Positions 47,626 through 56,970 of a stretch of 64,000 nucleotides of DNA are shown here, one piece after another. Below the pieces are notes generated by a model that saw nothing but the letters and a program-made list of their open reading frames with translations, was not told the DNA's origin and searched no databases. The stretch is from Flavobacterium psychrolimnae. Its GTDB lineage: Bacteria > Bacteroidota > Bacteroidia > Flavobacteriales > Flavobacteriaceae. The position numbers and the translations under genes are program-made. Position 1 is the first letter of the stretch. Every line of letters starts with the position of its first letter. The stretch covers positions 1 through 64,000 of the forward strand of contig NZ_QNUX01000008.1 of NCBI RefSeq assembly GCF_003312425.1, given 5' to 3'.

Positions 47626-47639
47626 AATTACTTTTTTTA

Positions 47640-49037
47640 CTATTCAATAGGATTGTTTTGGCTAACCCATTCATTCATTCCAGGAGAATAATTGAGTACA
47701 TTTTTATAGCCGTTTCGTACTAATAAAGAATAGGCAATTGCCGCTCTGTCACCGCCTTGGCAATGGATTAGTACTTTTTTATCTTTACTTATTTTATCTA
47801 GATTATTTACTAAAGTACCTACAAATACATTGTCAGCTCCTTTAATGTGACCTGCATTGTATTCTGCAACACCACGAAGATCAACTACCTGAACATCTTT
47901 TTCTAGTTGTAAGGCTTTAAATTCTTCTATAGTAATCTGATTCACTTTCTCCAAAGAACCGCCGTTTTCTTCCCATATTTTTGTAGAATGAACGTAACCT
48001 TGAATATTGTCTAATCCTATTCTCATTAGTTTTCGGGTCAAATCATCCAATTGTGATTCATCGACAAGCAAGATAAAAGGCTCTTCATACGTAAGGAACC
48101 ATCCTGCCCAAGTAGCAAAAGAATTATTCCCCTGAATATTGATACTTCCCGGAATAAATCCTTTAGAAAATTCTGTTTTATCTCTGGCGTCAATCAATTT
48201 AGTTCCTTTGGCTAAAGCCGAAGATAATTCAGTGTAATCTAATTTTTTTAATTTAGGAACAGCTGTAAGAAGGGGACGATCTACTTTATTCAGTTTTTTC
48301 ATCATTGCAAAATATTTCGGTGGTTCCGGTTGGTCTTCCAATAAATATTTTACAAACCCAGCTTCATCATTTTTATGTTGGAAAGCCCAGTTTCTTATTT
48401 TTTCATACCCAACAGTTGTGCTTGGTACAGCTCCTAATGCTTTTCCGCAAGCAGAACCTGCACCATGACCAGGCCAAACTTGAATGTATTCAGGTAATGC
48501 ATCGAATTTATTAATGGATTGATACATTTGTTTGGCACCTGCGTCTTGAGTTCCTTTTATTCCTGCTGCTTTTTCTAACAAATCAGGTCGTCCTACATCT
48601 CCAACAAATACAAAATCACCGGTGAATAACATGACAGGCTCATCGCTTGCAGGCGTGTCGGTTAGCAGAAAACTGATGCTTTCCGGAGTATGTCCTGGTG
48701 TGTGAACTACTTCTAACTTTAAGTTCCCTACTTTTAGAACATCACCATCTTTTATGCCAACATGAGGGAATTCATATTTCCAATCTGGCCCACCTTCCGC
48801 TGAAAGGTACATTTCTGCTCCCGTCAATACGGCTAATTCTCTGGAACCTGCAAGGAAATCAGCATGAATGTGTGTTTCTAAAATATGAGTAATTTTCATA
48901 TTGTTTTGTTTGGCAATTTCAAGGTAGGTATCAACATCCCTTTTAGGATCGATAACTGCGGCTACTCCTGCTTTTTGACAGCCAATAAAATAACTTGCCT
49001 GAGCAAGACTCTTGTCGTAAATGTGTTGAAAATACAT
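47640..49037 (-). CDS. MBL-fold hydrolase (persulfide dioxygenase-like) with one active and one degenerate rhodanese domain
   Basis: A 465-residue fusion like the one at 28573. The MBL domain (about 1-250) has ETHIHADFLAGS, HTPGHTPESI and TGDFVFVGDVGRPDL. Rhodanese 1 (about 265-350) lacks the active Cys: its loop reads LLVDESQLDDL. Rhodanese 2 (about 365-460) keeps it in IHCQGGDRAA. Degenerate first rhodanese domains usually serve a structural role. The activity is probably oxidation of persulfide to sulfite with rhodanese-linked transfer. It is the first gene of an operon with a rhodanese, under Crp-type site D. Confidence 0.87.
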   Translation of the reverse strand: MYFQHIYDKSLAQASYFIGCQKAGVAAVIDPKRDVDTYLEIAKQNNMKITHILETHIHADFLAGSRELAVLTGAEMYLSAEGGPDWKYEFPHVGIKDGDVLKVGNLKLEVVHTPGHTPESISFLLTDTPASDEPVMLFTGDFVFVGDVGRPDLLEKAAGIKGTQDAGAKQMYQSINKFDALPEYIQVWPGHGAGSACGKALGAVPSTTVGYEKIRNWAFQHKNDEAGFVKYLLEDQPEPPKYFAMMKKLNKVDRPLLTAVPKLKKLDYTELSSALAKGTKLIDARDKTEFSKGFIPGSINIQGNNSFATWAGWFLTYEEPFILLVDESQLDDLTRKLMRIGLDNIQGYVHSTKIWEENGGSLEKVNQITIEEFKALQLEKDVQVVDLRGVAEYNAGHIKGADNVFVGTLVNNLDKISKDKKVLIHCQGGDRAAIAYSLLVRNGYKNVLNYSPGMNEWVSQNNPIE

Positions 49038-49069
49038 ATCGTTTATTTTTAAGTTTCTAATTTATAGGA

Positions 49070-49114
49070 CAAAATTAATGCATGAATTCTTTAAATTTGG
49101 TGACTAATGTTACA
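49070..49114 (-). promoter_or_regulatory. Promoter with Crp-type site D, upstream of MBL-rhodanese 2
   Basis: In the gene direction TGTAAC-ATTA-GTCACC (49114-49099), then 21 bases, then TAATTTTG (49077-49070), a full TAnnTTTG -7 match. The start codon lies 33 bases on. Confidence 0.8.
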
Positions 49115-49252
49115 TAGGCATTTATAACTGAATTATTTTGCCTTTTACGGATGTTGTATTTTATGAGGTAATTGTATTTGTTGTTGTTTGTACCGTAACA
49201 ATTTGTTCAATCGGAATAAGATTGCACTATTTGGTATGACAGGTGCAGAATT

Positions 49253-50050
49253 TTATTTCAGAAACAGTTCTTTGGTTATGATATATATTCCCATCACTAA
49301 AACAAACCAACCAAAAGCAGGTTTTAGTTTGTTACCATCAATTTTTTTGGATATGGCTGTACCTATGAAAATTCCAATAATTGCGAATGCTGAAATGATA
49401 AATAGAAATTGCCAGTCGATTATACTTTCTCCACCTTCTCCAAAAAAGCCGATTAATGATTTGGCGGCAATAATTACAAGCGACGTCCCCACAGCTTCCT
49501 TCATAGGTAATTTGCTAAGAATAACTAATGCAGGGATTATCAAAAATCCACCGCCAGCTCCTACAAGTCCGGTGATTATTCCAACAATTGCACCTTCAAT
49601 AAGTATCAATGGATAATTGAATTTTTGTTCGCCAGTTTCTTCAATGGTATTTTTTTTGTCTTTTTTAATCATCGTATAGGATGCAATAACCATTATTACT
49701 GCAAAAAGTAACATTAAAAAAAGGTCTTTCGTCAGTGTGAAACTTCCTGTAGAAAATATTTCTTTAGGTATTGCGGGAACAATATAAGCTCGTGTGGTAA
49801 ATACGGCAATGATGGAAGGAATACCAAAAACAATGGCAGTTTTTATATTTACTAACCCTTTTTTGAAATAGCCAACAGTTCCTACTGCACTAGTTAAACC
49901 TACAATAAACAACGAGTATGCCGTTGCTAGTACAGGTTCAACAGCAAATAAATAAACTAAGACGGGCACCGTAAGAATGGAACCACCTCCACCTATCAGT
50001 CCTAATGCTACGCCAATGAGGATTGACGCAAAATAACCTATATATTCCAT
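49253..50050 (-). CDS. TauE/SafE family sulfite exporter-like permease
   Basis: A 265-residue protein with about eight membrane helices. The family pattern repeats in both halves: GVALGLIGGGGSILTVPVLVYLF near the N-terminus and GIITGLVGAGGGFLIIPALVILSKLPMKEAVGTSL near residue 160. TauE/SafE permeases export sulfite, sulfoacetate or related organosulfonates. In this regulon, export of sulfite made by the persulfide dioxygenases is the natural reading. Monocistronic under Crp-type site C. Confidence 0.88.
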   Translation of the reverse strand: MEYIGYFASILIGVALGLIGGGGSILTVPVLVYLFAVEPVLATAYSLFIVGLTSAVGTVGYFKKGLVNIKTAIVFGIPSIIAVFTTRAYIVPAIPKEIFSTGSFTLTKDLFLMLLFAVIMVIASYTMIKKDKKNTIEETGEQKFNYPLILIEGAIVGIITGLVGAGGGFLIIPALVILSKLPMKEAVGTSLVIIAAKSLIGFFGEGGESIIDWQFLFIISAFAIIGIFIGTAISKKIDGNKLKPAFGWFVLVMGIYIITKELFLK

Positions 50051-50069
50051 AATTATAAATTTTATACTG

Positions 50070-50114
50070 CAAATATTGTCAGTTTAAATTTCAGCTACAG
50101 TAACATTTATCACA
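50070..50114 (-). promoter_or_regulatory. Promoter with Crp-type site C, upstream of the TauE/SafE gene
   Basis: In the gene direction TGTGAT-AAAT-GTTACT (50114-50099), then 21 bases, then AATATTTG (50077-50070), which keeps the TTTG of the -7 element. The start codon is 20 bases on. Confidence 0.78.
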
Positions 50115-50478
50115 CAGCGAATATTTTTTTGAAAATTTCAATTGGGTTTCAGTATAATTTATAATCTTTTTTTACCTCATTTAATTTCTCGTGAAGTATG
50201 ACATCTTAAGTCATTAATCTTAAATTTTTAAGATTGTACTTATAAAAGTACGCTAAAATAAAAGTTTTTTTTGGTATTTGAGAAATTAGTTTACTTCCAA
50301 TTCCGAGCTTGAGAGTTTAACAGCAGAAGATTTTTTGGAGTCGTAAATTAAGATTGATGATTTTAATCAATCGATTTTATCGATTTAATGATATTGGAAA
50401 TAGAAATTAGATTCCTTACAACACTGCAATAGCAGTAAAAACCTTTGTAAGACTTTTATTTTTATGAGATTTAATCAT
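50115..50478. other. AT-rich intergenic region between the TauE/SafE promoter and tmRNA
   Basis: About 360 bases without an open frame of note. It contains a palindrome AATCTTAAATTTTTAAGATT (50217-50236). A stretch near 50331-50346 (ATTTTTTGGAGTCG) resembles the tmRNA 3' end. No gene was recognised. Confidence 0.5.
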
Positions 50479-50514
50479 AAAAAAATCCGAAAATCATTGA
50501 TTTTCGGATTTTTT
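50479..50514 (-). terminator. Terminator after tmRNA
   Basis: AAAAAATCCGAAAAT and ATTTTCGGATTTTTT form a stem of about 15 bp with a short loop directly after the tmRNA 3' end. On the minus strand it ends in T. Confidence 0.85.
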
Positions 50515-50515
50515 G

Positions 50516-50909
50516 TGGAGTCGCCGAGAATCGAACTCGGGTCCAAACAAGCAACTAAAAAGCTTTCTACGCGTTTATTTTCTGATTGAGTTTTCGATAG
50601 TGTGCTAGGCCAGAAACAGCCACACGCTACTTATCTTCTTAATTTTGAAATCCACCCGAAGCTTATGGAAATCTAGGTTTATTTTTACGGTTCCCCTGAA
50701 CTGAACGCCACAAACCAAGGCTTTCAAGGAGAATCCAGCTTTCCTATCTGATAGGAACGTGGCTTAATCGTACTATAATTCGGATTATGCAGCTAAAGCG
50801 TAGTTATTTTCGCCGTGTAAAATTGTAAGATCTTATATTTACGAGCAAGGTCTCAATGCTCGACGTGCTTACTTATCAATTCGACTTGCTGTCAAAACCA
50901 GTCGACCCC
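50516..50909 (-). ncRNA. ssrA: Transfer-messenger RNA
   Basis: About 394 bases. The 5' end GGGGTCGACTGGTTTTGACAG and the 3' end ending CGACTCC-A form the alanine-tRNA-like acceptor stem, 7 bp with one G-U pair, and a T-arm with GTTCGATTC follows. The tag frame reads GGC GAA AAT AAC TAC GCT TTA GCT GCA TAA, giving GENNYALAA, as in Bacteroidota. CCA is not encoded. It rescues stalled ribosomes and tags the nascent protein for degradation. It is a one-piece tmRNA; ends are set by pairing and accurate to a base or two. Confidence 0.95.
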
Positions 50910-50947
50910 TTTTTTATTTCAAAATCCAAACCAGAATTTTGAGTTTG

Positions 50948-50955
50948 CAAATGTA
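50948..50955 (-). promoter_or_regulatory. -7 element of the tmRNA promoter
   Basis: TACATTTG on the minus strand fits TAnnTTTG and lies 38 bases upstream of the mature 5' end. No TTTG at the -33 position was found. Confidence 0.55.
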
Positions 50956-51017
50956 CACTTTTTATCTGAACTACTATTGCTGTATTGACATCAGTATTTC
51001 AAAAATCGTACCTTTTT

Positions 51018-52217
51018 TTATTCGTCTTTTAATCGGAACGGATAGTCACCAAATAATACAGCCAATTTACGTACGTCATACGTTTTTCGGGTAAATTTAT
51101 TAGAAAGCGCTATTATGGTTACACCTTCTTTTCGTAATGTTATATAGGATGAGGTATTTCCGTGCCACCAGCCATTGTGGAAATAAAAATTCTGCCCGGT
51201 TTCCCAGTTGACCATTCGAATTCCAAGACCGTAATTTTTTGTCCCTTTACGTTCATTGCTGTAGCCTTTATAAACCTTACTTTGTAATTCAGGCGTTAAA
51301 AAAGCGGAATTGTTTCTGGCTCTGTCAAATTTTAACAAGTCCCGCGGTGTCGAATAAATGTTCTTATCTCCGTAAACTGCATCCAGATAATCTTTTCCGA
51401 TCTCGACTTTATTTCCTTTATAGGAAGTAACAGCAGTGTCTTTATCTCTTTCATAGTCAAAAACATACGTATTTTTCATGCCAAGCGGTTTGAAAATAAT
51501 CTGTTTCATGGCTTCTTTATAGGGAAGTTTAGTGATTTTTTCAATTACTAATGCCAACATGGCATAATTGGTATTACAATAACTAAAACGAGTATCGGTT
51601 TTGAATTCTAAACCAATATCTTTTGTCGCCATAATGGTCAGAATATCTTGATTGGTAAGAATGTTGTGTCTGTCCCAAATGCTTTTGTCACGATCTGTAA
51701 AATAGGAGTAATGACGCATACCGCTTCTGTGATTAAGTAATGTTCTTATGGTAACTTCCGGATAAGGAAACTCTTTCAGAATTGTATTTACTTTTTGATC
51801 CAGTTCTATTCTTTTTGCATTTACGAGTTTCAAAATAGCGGTTGCGGTAATCACCTTGCTCACTGATGCAATATGCAAAGGTGTATTTTTTGTAATTAAT
51901 GTTTTATCTCTAAAATTAGAGTAGCCTTCGTATTTTTCATAAATAATTTGGCCGTTTTTAGCAACTAGAAAACTTCCGTTTGCACTATTATTAGGCCAGT
52001 TTTTTTTGTAAAAAGAGTCTATTTCTTGTTTTTTCGAATTGATATATTCTGCCGTAAGTTTAGGCTCTGGTTTTGTTAACGGCTTCATCTTAGGCAATGT
52101 ACTCTTTGGGAGTTTGTCATCGCTTAACTCAACTTTCTTTTTCTCTTTTGCGCAAGAACCCAAAATTAAAAAGAGGAGGAATATATGTAGTATATTTGTT
52201 TTTTTTATAAAATTCAT
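51018..52217 (-). CDS. Serine hydrolase lipoprotein, beta-lactamase class C family
   Basis: From ATG 52217 it is 399 residues. A lipoprotein signal with lipobox LILGSC sets the lipidated Cys near residue 22; the earlier in-frame ATG at 52253 would mask it. The catalytic motif is in ASVSKVITATAIL (S-x-x-K, about residue 120), the second motif YCNTNYAML (Y-x-N). A late YFHNGWWHGNTSS is like the third H/K-x-G motif. It resembles penicillin-binding-like esterases. Substrate unknown; membrane-anchored at the outer membrane or periplasm. Monocistronic. Confidence 0.87.
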   Translation of the reverse strand: MNFIKKTNILHIFLLFLILGSCAKEKKKVELSDDKLPKSTLPKMKPLTKPEPKLTAEYINSKKQEIDSFYKKNWPNNSANGSFLVAKNGQIIYEKYEGYSNFRDKTLITKNTPLHIASVSKVITATAILKLVNAKRIELDQKVNTILKEFPYPEVTIRTLLNHRSGMRHYSYFTDRDKSIWDRHNILTNQDILTIMATKDIGLEFKTDTRFSYCNTNYAMLALVIEKITKLPYKEAMKQIIFKPLGMKNTYVFDYERDKDTAVTSYKGNKVEIGKDYLDAVYGDKNIYSTPRDLLKFDRARNNSAFLTPELQSKVYKGYSNERKGTKNYGLGIRMVNWETGQNFYFHNGWWHGNTSSYITLRKEGVTIIALSNKFTRKTYDVRKLAVLFGDYPFRLKDE

Positions 52218-52466
52218 TTCTGTAGTGCTAGAAAGGCAAATATATAGAATCAATGTCTTTTCAAAGGGTGTTTTTTCTAAACCTTAACACTATTTTATCA
52301 GTAGGCTGTAATCCCATTTTTGGTATCATTTTGGACATCAGTGGGTAGTCGTTTTCGGTCTGTGTATTTTTATTGAAAATTAAATTCAATTTAGTTTAAA
52401 TTGTTATATTTGTAACAAATACGTATTATAAAGTTATATTAAAATAAATAAAAGCATACGAAATAT

Positions 52467-53669
52467 ATGAAATTTGGAATCATAAAAGAAAGAAAAAATC
52501 CGCCAGATCGTAGAGTTGTTTTCTCACCAGATGAGCTGACAACGTTAAAACAGCAACATCAAAATGTCACTGTGAAAGTAGAGCGTTCTGATATTAGGGT
52601 TTTTACTGATTCGGAATATGAAAATCTCGGAATCGAATTGACTGATGATATCAGCGATTGTGATATTTTTTTTGGAGTAAAGGAAGTGCCGGTAGAAAAT
52701 TTGATACCTAATAAATCGTATTTCTTTTTTTCGCATACCATCAAAAAACAGCCTTACAATCGAAAATTATTACAGGCAATATTAGAAAAAAACATCAATT
52801 TGTATGATTATGAAACTATAGTTGATGCTAATAATCGTAGGCTTATAGGTTTTGGGCGTTATGCCGGAATTGTAGGCGCTTATAATAGCATTCGCGCTTT
52901 TGGAATCAAATTCGAATTGTTTAAATTACCAAAAGCAGAAACACTTTCGGGTAAAGAAGCCTTGATTACACATTTAAAAAGAGTCGTATTGCCTCCTTTG
53001 AAATTTGTAATTACAGGAACCGGAAAAGTGGGGAATGGAGTCAAAGAAATTCTAGATGCAATAAAAATTAAGGAAGTATCGGTAGAGAATTATTTGACTA
53101 AAAACTATACTCAACCTGTTTATACTCAAATTGACGTCTTAGATTACAACAAACGAAAAGATGGACAGGTTTTAGATTTCACTGATTTTTATCAGAATCC
53201 GAATGAATATATTTCTGATTTCGAAAGATTTACTAAAGTATCTGATATTTATGTTTCAGGTCATTTTCATGCCAATGAAGCTCCCGTGATTTTAACCCGT
53301 GAAATGCTTCAGTCCAAAGATTGTAAAATCAAAGTTGTGGCTGATGTTTCCTGCGATGTTAACGGTCCAATTGCCTGCACGCTTAGATCATCGACTATTG
53401 CAGAACCTTTGTACGGATATTTTCCAAACGAAGATAAAGAAGTTGAAGTTTTTCATCCTGCCGCAATTGTGGTCATGGCCGTTGATAATTTACCTTGTGA
53501 ATTGCCCAAAGATGCCAGTGAAGGATTTGGAGAAATGGTGTTGGAACATGTAGTTCCTGCGTTTTTCAATAATGATAAAGACGGAATTTTACAAAGAGCT
53601 AAGATTACTGAAAATGGAAAATTAACTCCAAGATTTAGTTATTTACAGGATTATGTTGATGGGAAATAA
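52467..53669 (+). CDS. Saccharopine dehydrogenase (lysine-forming)/alanine dehydrogenase-like NAD(P)-dependent oxidoreductase
   Basis: A 400-residue protein. The N-terminal KFGIIKERKNPPDRRVVFSPDEL is the AlaDH/PNT N-domain opening (KE-x-x-P-x-x-x-R). The dinucleotide-binding loop is FVITGTGKVGNGVKEIL (about residues 178-195). VVADVSCDVNGPIACT (about 292) resembles LYS1-type saccharopine dehydrogenases, where it binds substrate. LYS1 enzymes make or cleave saccharopine; which direction or substrate applies here is not clear. Monocistronic, ending at a weak terminator near 53693. Confidence 0.75.
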   Translation: MKFGIIKERKNPPDRRVVFSPDELTTLKQQHQNVTVKVERSDIRVFTDSEYENLGIELTDDISDCDIFFGVKEVPVENLIPNKSYFFFSHTIKKQPYNRKLLQAILEKNINLYDYETIVDANNRRLIGFGRYAGIVGAYNSIRAFGIKFELFKLPKAETLSGKEALITHLKRVVLPPLKFVITGTGKVGNGVKEILDAIKIKEVSVENYLTKNYTQPVYTQIDVLDYNKRKDGQVLDFTDFYQNPNEYISDFERFTKVSDIYVSGHFHANEAPVILTREMLQSKDCKIKVVADVSCDVNGPIACTLRSSTIAEPLYGYFPNEDKEVEVFHPAAIVVMAVDNLPCELPKDASEGFGEMVLEHVVPAFFNNDKDGILQRAKITENGKLTPRFSYLQDYVDGK

Positions 53670-53692
53670 GTCCTGTTTTTAAATGATTTTTT

Positions 53693-53725
53693 TAAACCTG
53701 TAATGTAATGTTGCAGGTTTTTTTA
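53693..53725 (+). terminator. Terminator after the saccharopine dehydrogenase-like gene
   Basis: AAACCTGTAA (53694-53703) and TTGCAGGTTT (53711-53720) form a stem with one mismatch, followed by a T-run, 24 bases after the stop. Confidence 0.7.
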
Positions 53726-53841
53726 TTCAAACTAGTGGCTGAAAATCTGTTTTACTTTTGAAATATTATAAATCAATTAACACCGCACAATTTTTGGCTC
53801 GATTGTAAATGATTAATTTTGTTCAAAATCAGAAATTTATA

Positions 53842-54846
53842 ATGACAAAAAATATTCCAATTTCTATATTAGAATTAGCAATAATCACCGAAAATAGTAA
53901 TGCAAGCGAAACATTACAAAAAACAAAAGTTTTAGCACAATTAGCTGACGGTTTAGGATACAACAGATTTTGGCTAGCCGAACATCATAATATGGCACAT
54001 GTAGCCAGTACGGCAACAGTTGTTTTGATTGGTTATATTGCCAGTGAAACCCAGAATATCCGCGTAGGTTCAGGCGGAATCATGTTACCTAATCATGCTC
54101 CACTTATAATTGCGGAACAATTTGGAACCCTTGAGACTTTATATCCCAACCGCATCGATTTAGGATTAGGAAGAGCGCCAGGAACGGATGGTTTAACCGC
54201 GCAAGCGATTCGGAAAGATTTCTTTGAACAATCGCAACGCTTTCCTCAAAATGTTGCCTCATTGCAGCAATTTTTCTCAGAGGATAATGCTACTGCAAAA
54301 GTGCGTGCTTTCCCTGCGGAAGGAATTAAAGTTCCCATTTGGATTTTAGGTTCCAGTATGGATAGTGCTGGTTTGGCTGCTGCCAATGGATTACCGTATG
54401 CTTTTGCAGGACATTTTGCACCAAAACAAATGCATCAGGCATTTGAGTTTTATAGAGATAATTTTGAACCTTCGGAATTTTTAGACCAACCCAAAACGAT
54501 GGCATGTGTAAACGCAACAGCTGCCGAAACCGATGAAGAAGCTGAAAAATTAGCAACTAGTTTGACTCAAATGTTTCTGAATTTGATTCGGAATGACAGA
54601 AAGCCATTGCAGCCGCCAGTTGATTCGTTAGATGGAATTATGAGCGAAGAAGAGCATTTTCATGTCAATCAAATGACTGCTTGCTCATTTGTAGGAAGCA
54701 AAAAGAAATTGGAAACAGAATTAAAGCAATTTATCGAATATACCCGTATCGATGAAGTGATGATTACCAGCCCAATTTTTAATCATGAAGACAAATTGAA
54801 AAGCATTCGAATCATGAAGGAAGTCATGGATGCTATTAATAAGTAG
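53842..54846 (+). CDS. LLM-class flavin-dependent oxidoreductase (luciferase-like monooxygenase)
   Basis: A 334-residue protein from ATG 53842; an upstream ATG at 53809 would add eleven residues not typical of the family. ISILELAIITENSNASETLQKTKVLAQLADGLGYNRFWLAEHHNM (about 5-50) and RVGSGGIMLPNHAPLIIAEQFGTLETLYPNRIDLGLGRAPGTD (about 75-120) are the hallmarks of the bacterial luciferase-like FMN group with MsnO8-like features. The substrate is unknown. It ends in a bidirectional terminator shared with fumC. Confidence 0.88.
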   Translation: MTKNIPISILELAIITENSNASETLQKTKVLAQLADGLGYNRFWLAEHHNMAHVASTATVVLIGYIASETQNIRVGSGGIMLPNHAPLIIAEQFGTLETLYPNRIDLGLGRAPGTDGLTAQAIRKDFFEQSQRFPQNVASLQQFFSEDNATAKVRAFPAEGIKVPIWILGSSMDSAGLAAANGLPYAFAGHFAPKQMHQAFEFYRDNFEPSEFLDQPKTMACVNATAAETDEEAEKLATSLTQMFLNLIRNDRKPLQPPVDSLDGIMSEEEHFHVNQMTACSFVGSKKKLETELKQFIEYTRIDEVMITSPIFNHEDKLKSIRIMKEVMDAINK

Positions 54847-54955
54847 TAGAATTTCGGATGTTTTTTTTAACTAAAATTAACTTAGTATTTTGATACATTT
54901 AAACCATATAAGTCATATAAGTTCATTTAAGAAGCTCAATTATTTAAAATAAATT

Positions 54956-54987
54956 AAAAACCCTGCAATGTAAGTTGCAGGGTTTTT
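54956..54987. terminator. Bidirectional terminator between the LLM oxidoreductase and fumC genes
   Basis: AAAAACCCTGCAA (54956-54968) and TTGCAGGGTTTTT (54975-54987) form a perfect 13-bp stem with a 6-base loop. A/T runs on both sides suit both convergent genes. Confidence 0.85.
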
Positions 54988-55028
54988 TGGTTTATACTTA
55001 TAATTAATAATTCATCATTGAAAAATAA

Positions 55029-56426
55029 TTATTTCAAGCTTCCCACCATATCTTCGGGTTTAACCCAAGCATCAAAATCTTCTGGAGTTACATATCCTAA
55101 ACGAACCGCCTCTTCTTTCAAGGTTGTTCCGTTTTTATGTGCAGTTTGAGCAATTTCAGCTGATTTATAATAGCCAATTTTGGTATTCAAAGCCGTAACC
55201 AACATTAATGAATTGTCAACCAATTCTTTGATACGTTTGTAGTTAGGTTCGATACCTTGAGCGCAATGTTCGTCAAAAGACATACATGCATCACCAAGTA
55301 ATCTCGCTGATTGCAAGAAATTTGCAGCCATCAATGGTTTGAAAACATTCAGTTCATAATGACCTTGCATTCCTCCAACAGATATTGCTACGTCATTTCC
55401 CATAACTTGTGCGCAAACCATAGTCAATGCTTCACATTGTGTTGGGTTTACTTTTCCAGGCATGATAGAAGATCCAGGCTCATTTTCAGGGATAAGGATT
55501 TCTCCAATTCCGGAACGTGGTCCAGAAGCTAACATACGCACATCATTGGCAATTTTATTCAATGAAACGGCCAGTTGTTTTAAGGCACCGTGTGTTTCTA
55601 CAATGGCATCGTGTGCGGCTAGTGCTTCAAATTTATTTTCGGCAGTTACAAATGGATGTCCAGTAAATTCAGCAATATATTCCGCTACTTTTACATCATA
55701 TCCTTCTGGTGTGTTTAATCCAGTTCCTACCGCTGTTCCACCTAAAGCCACTTCTGATAAGTGTGCCAATGTGTTTTTAACCGCTTTCAAACCGTAGTTC
55801 AATTGCGCTACATATCCTGAAATTTCTTGCCCTAATGTAAGTGGAGTAGCATCCATCAAGTGCGTACGACCTATTTTTACGACATTGTTGAATTCAACTG
55901 CTTTGGCATGAAGTGTATCTCTTAGTTTTTCAACTCCGGGAATAGTAACTTCTACAACTGCTTTATAAGCCGCAATGTGCATTCCTGTTGGGAACGTGTC
56001 ATTTGAAGATTGCGATTTATTTACATCGTCATTTGCTTTAATGAATTGTTCGCCTTCGCCAATGTTGAATCCTTTAAGAACTTGTGCACGATTAGCAACA
56101 ACTTCATTTACGTTCATGTTACTTTGCGTTCCTGAACCAGTTTGCCAAATCACCAATGGGAATTCATTATCTAATTTTCCCGCAAGGATTTCATCACAAA
56201 CTGCAGCAATAGCGTCGCGTTTTTCGACTGGTAAAACTCCTAAATCACAATTAGCGTAAGCCGCTGCTTTTTTAAGATAAGCAAAACCTTCAATAATTTC
56301 TTTTGGCATCGATGCTGATGGACCTATTTTGAAGTTATTTCTTGAACGTTCTGTTTGTGCGCCCCAATATTTTTCAGCTGGAACCTGCACTTCACCCATG
56401 GTGTCTTTTTCTATTCTGAATTTCAT
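55029..56426 (-). CDS. fumC: Fumarate hydratase class II
   Basis: Hydrates fumarate to malate in the TCA cycle. The 465 residues are the usual length of the iron-independent tetrameric enzyme. The signature [15 protein letters not shown] (about 318-332) carries the catalytic Ser, and [14 protein letters not shown] (about 98-111) and [16 protein letters not shown] (about 187) bind substrate. The C-terminal [20 protein letters not shown] is typical. Monocistronic. Confidence 0.97.
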   Translation of the reverse strand: MKFRIEKDTMGEVQVPAEKYWGAQTERSRNNFKIGPSASMPKEIIEGFAYLKKAAAYANCDLGVLPVEKRDAIAAVCDEILAGKLDNEFPLVIWQTGSGTQSNMNVNEVVANRAQVLKGFNIGEGEQFIKANDDVNKSQSSNDTFPTGMHIAAYKAVVEVTIPGVEKLRDTLHAKAVEFNNVVKIGRTHLMDATPLTLGQEISGYVAQLNYGLKAVKNTLAHLSEVALGGTAVGTGLNTPEGYDVKVAEYIAEFTGHPFVTAENKFEALAAHDAIVETHGALKQLAVSLNKIANDVRMLASGPRSGIGEILIPENEPGSSIMPGKVNPTQCEALTMVCAQVMGNDVAISVGGMQGHYELNVFKPLMAANFLQSARLLGDACMSFDEHCAQGIEPNYKRIKELVDNSLMLVTALNTKIGYYKSAEIAQTAHKNGTTLKEEAVRLGYVTPEDFDAWVKPEDMVGSLK

Positions 56427-56641
56427 TTTGTTGTTATTTAGAAATAATTATATTGTTTATTATGTTTTTAGCCCTGATGGGAATGGAAATCCTTTTCTTT
56501 TTATTTTCAAAAAGAAAAGATTGTAGTGTACAGCGGGAAACAGCTCCAAATTCTGAGTTCAAAAATACGGATAATTCCTTTTTTATAAAAATTGATTGAT
56601 AGTTTTTATGGTTTTTTATTGGTACGAAAAGGAATTAAACT

Positions 56642-56649
56642 TACATTTG
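56642..56649 (+). promoter_or_regulatory. -7 element of the small membrane-protein gene
   Basis: TACATTTG fits TAnnTTTG and lies 26 bases upstream of ATG 56676, supporting that start over an in-frame ATG at 56592, which lies upstream of this element. A TTG about 20 bases further up could be the -33 element. Confidence 0.55.
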
Positions 56650-56675
56650 TGGCTACATTCAAAATTCCGGAAAAC

Positions 56676-56846
56676 ATGTTTGAATTTTCACAGTACTTAG
56701 GCTTTTTACTTTTCTTAACCATTCTTACTATAGGATTTTGGTTGATGTTTTTTCTAGTTGGTTTCGTATCCTATTGGGTAGGTGGAGCAAGTTGGGAAGC
56801 ATACAAGGAGAAAAGAGCAAAAAAGAAGCAAGAACAATCAGTTTAA
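56676..56846 (+). CDS. Small membrane protein of unknown function
   Basis: A 56-residue protein with one long or two short membrane helices (FLLFLTILTIGFWLMFFLVGFVSYWV, about residues 10-35) and a very basic tail (KEKRAKKKQEQSV). I know no family name. The start at 56676 is chosen because a -7 element lies just before it. It is divergent from fumC and followed by a hairpin. Confidence 0.55.
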   Translation: MFEFSQYLGFLLFLTILTIGFWLMFFLVGFVSYWVGGASWEAYKEKRAKKKQEQSV

Positions 56847-56860
56847 TCTTTTTGTTAAAT

Positions 56861-56892
56861 AAAAAAAGGACTCATTTATGGGCCCTTTTTTT
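56861..56892 (+). terminator. Terminator after the small membrane-protein gene
   Basis: AAAAAGGACTCAT and ATGGGCCCTTTTT pair with one mismatch and one G-U, followed by a T-run, just after the stop codon at 56846. A mirror hairpin follows at 56934 for the convergent gene. Confidence 0.65.
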
Positions 56893-56933
56893 TATGCTTA
56901 TACTTTTTTTATTTTTTTAGATTAAGTGACTTA

Positions 56934-56964
56934 TAAAAAAAGGACCCATTTTCATGAGTCCTTA
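56934..56964 (-). terminator. Terminator after the outer-membrane receptor-like gene
   Basis: GGACCCAT and ATGAGTCC pair around a short loop with an A-run before the first arm (T-run on the minus strand), just beyond the stop at 56971. Its sequence resembles an inverted copy of the hairpin at 56861. Confidence 0.6.
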
Positions 56965-56970
56965 ATTTTG

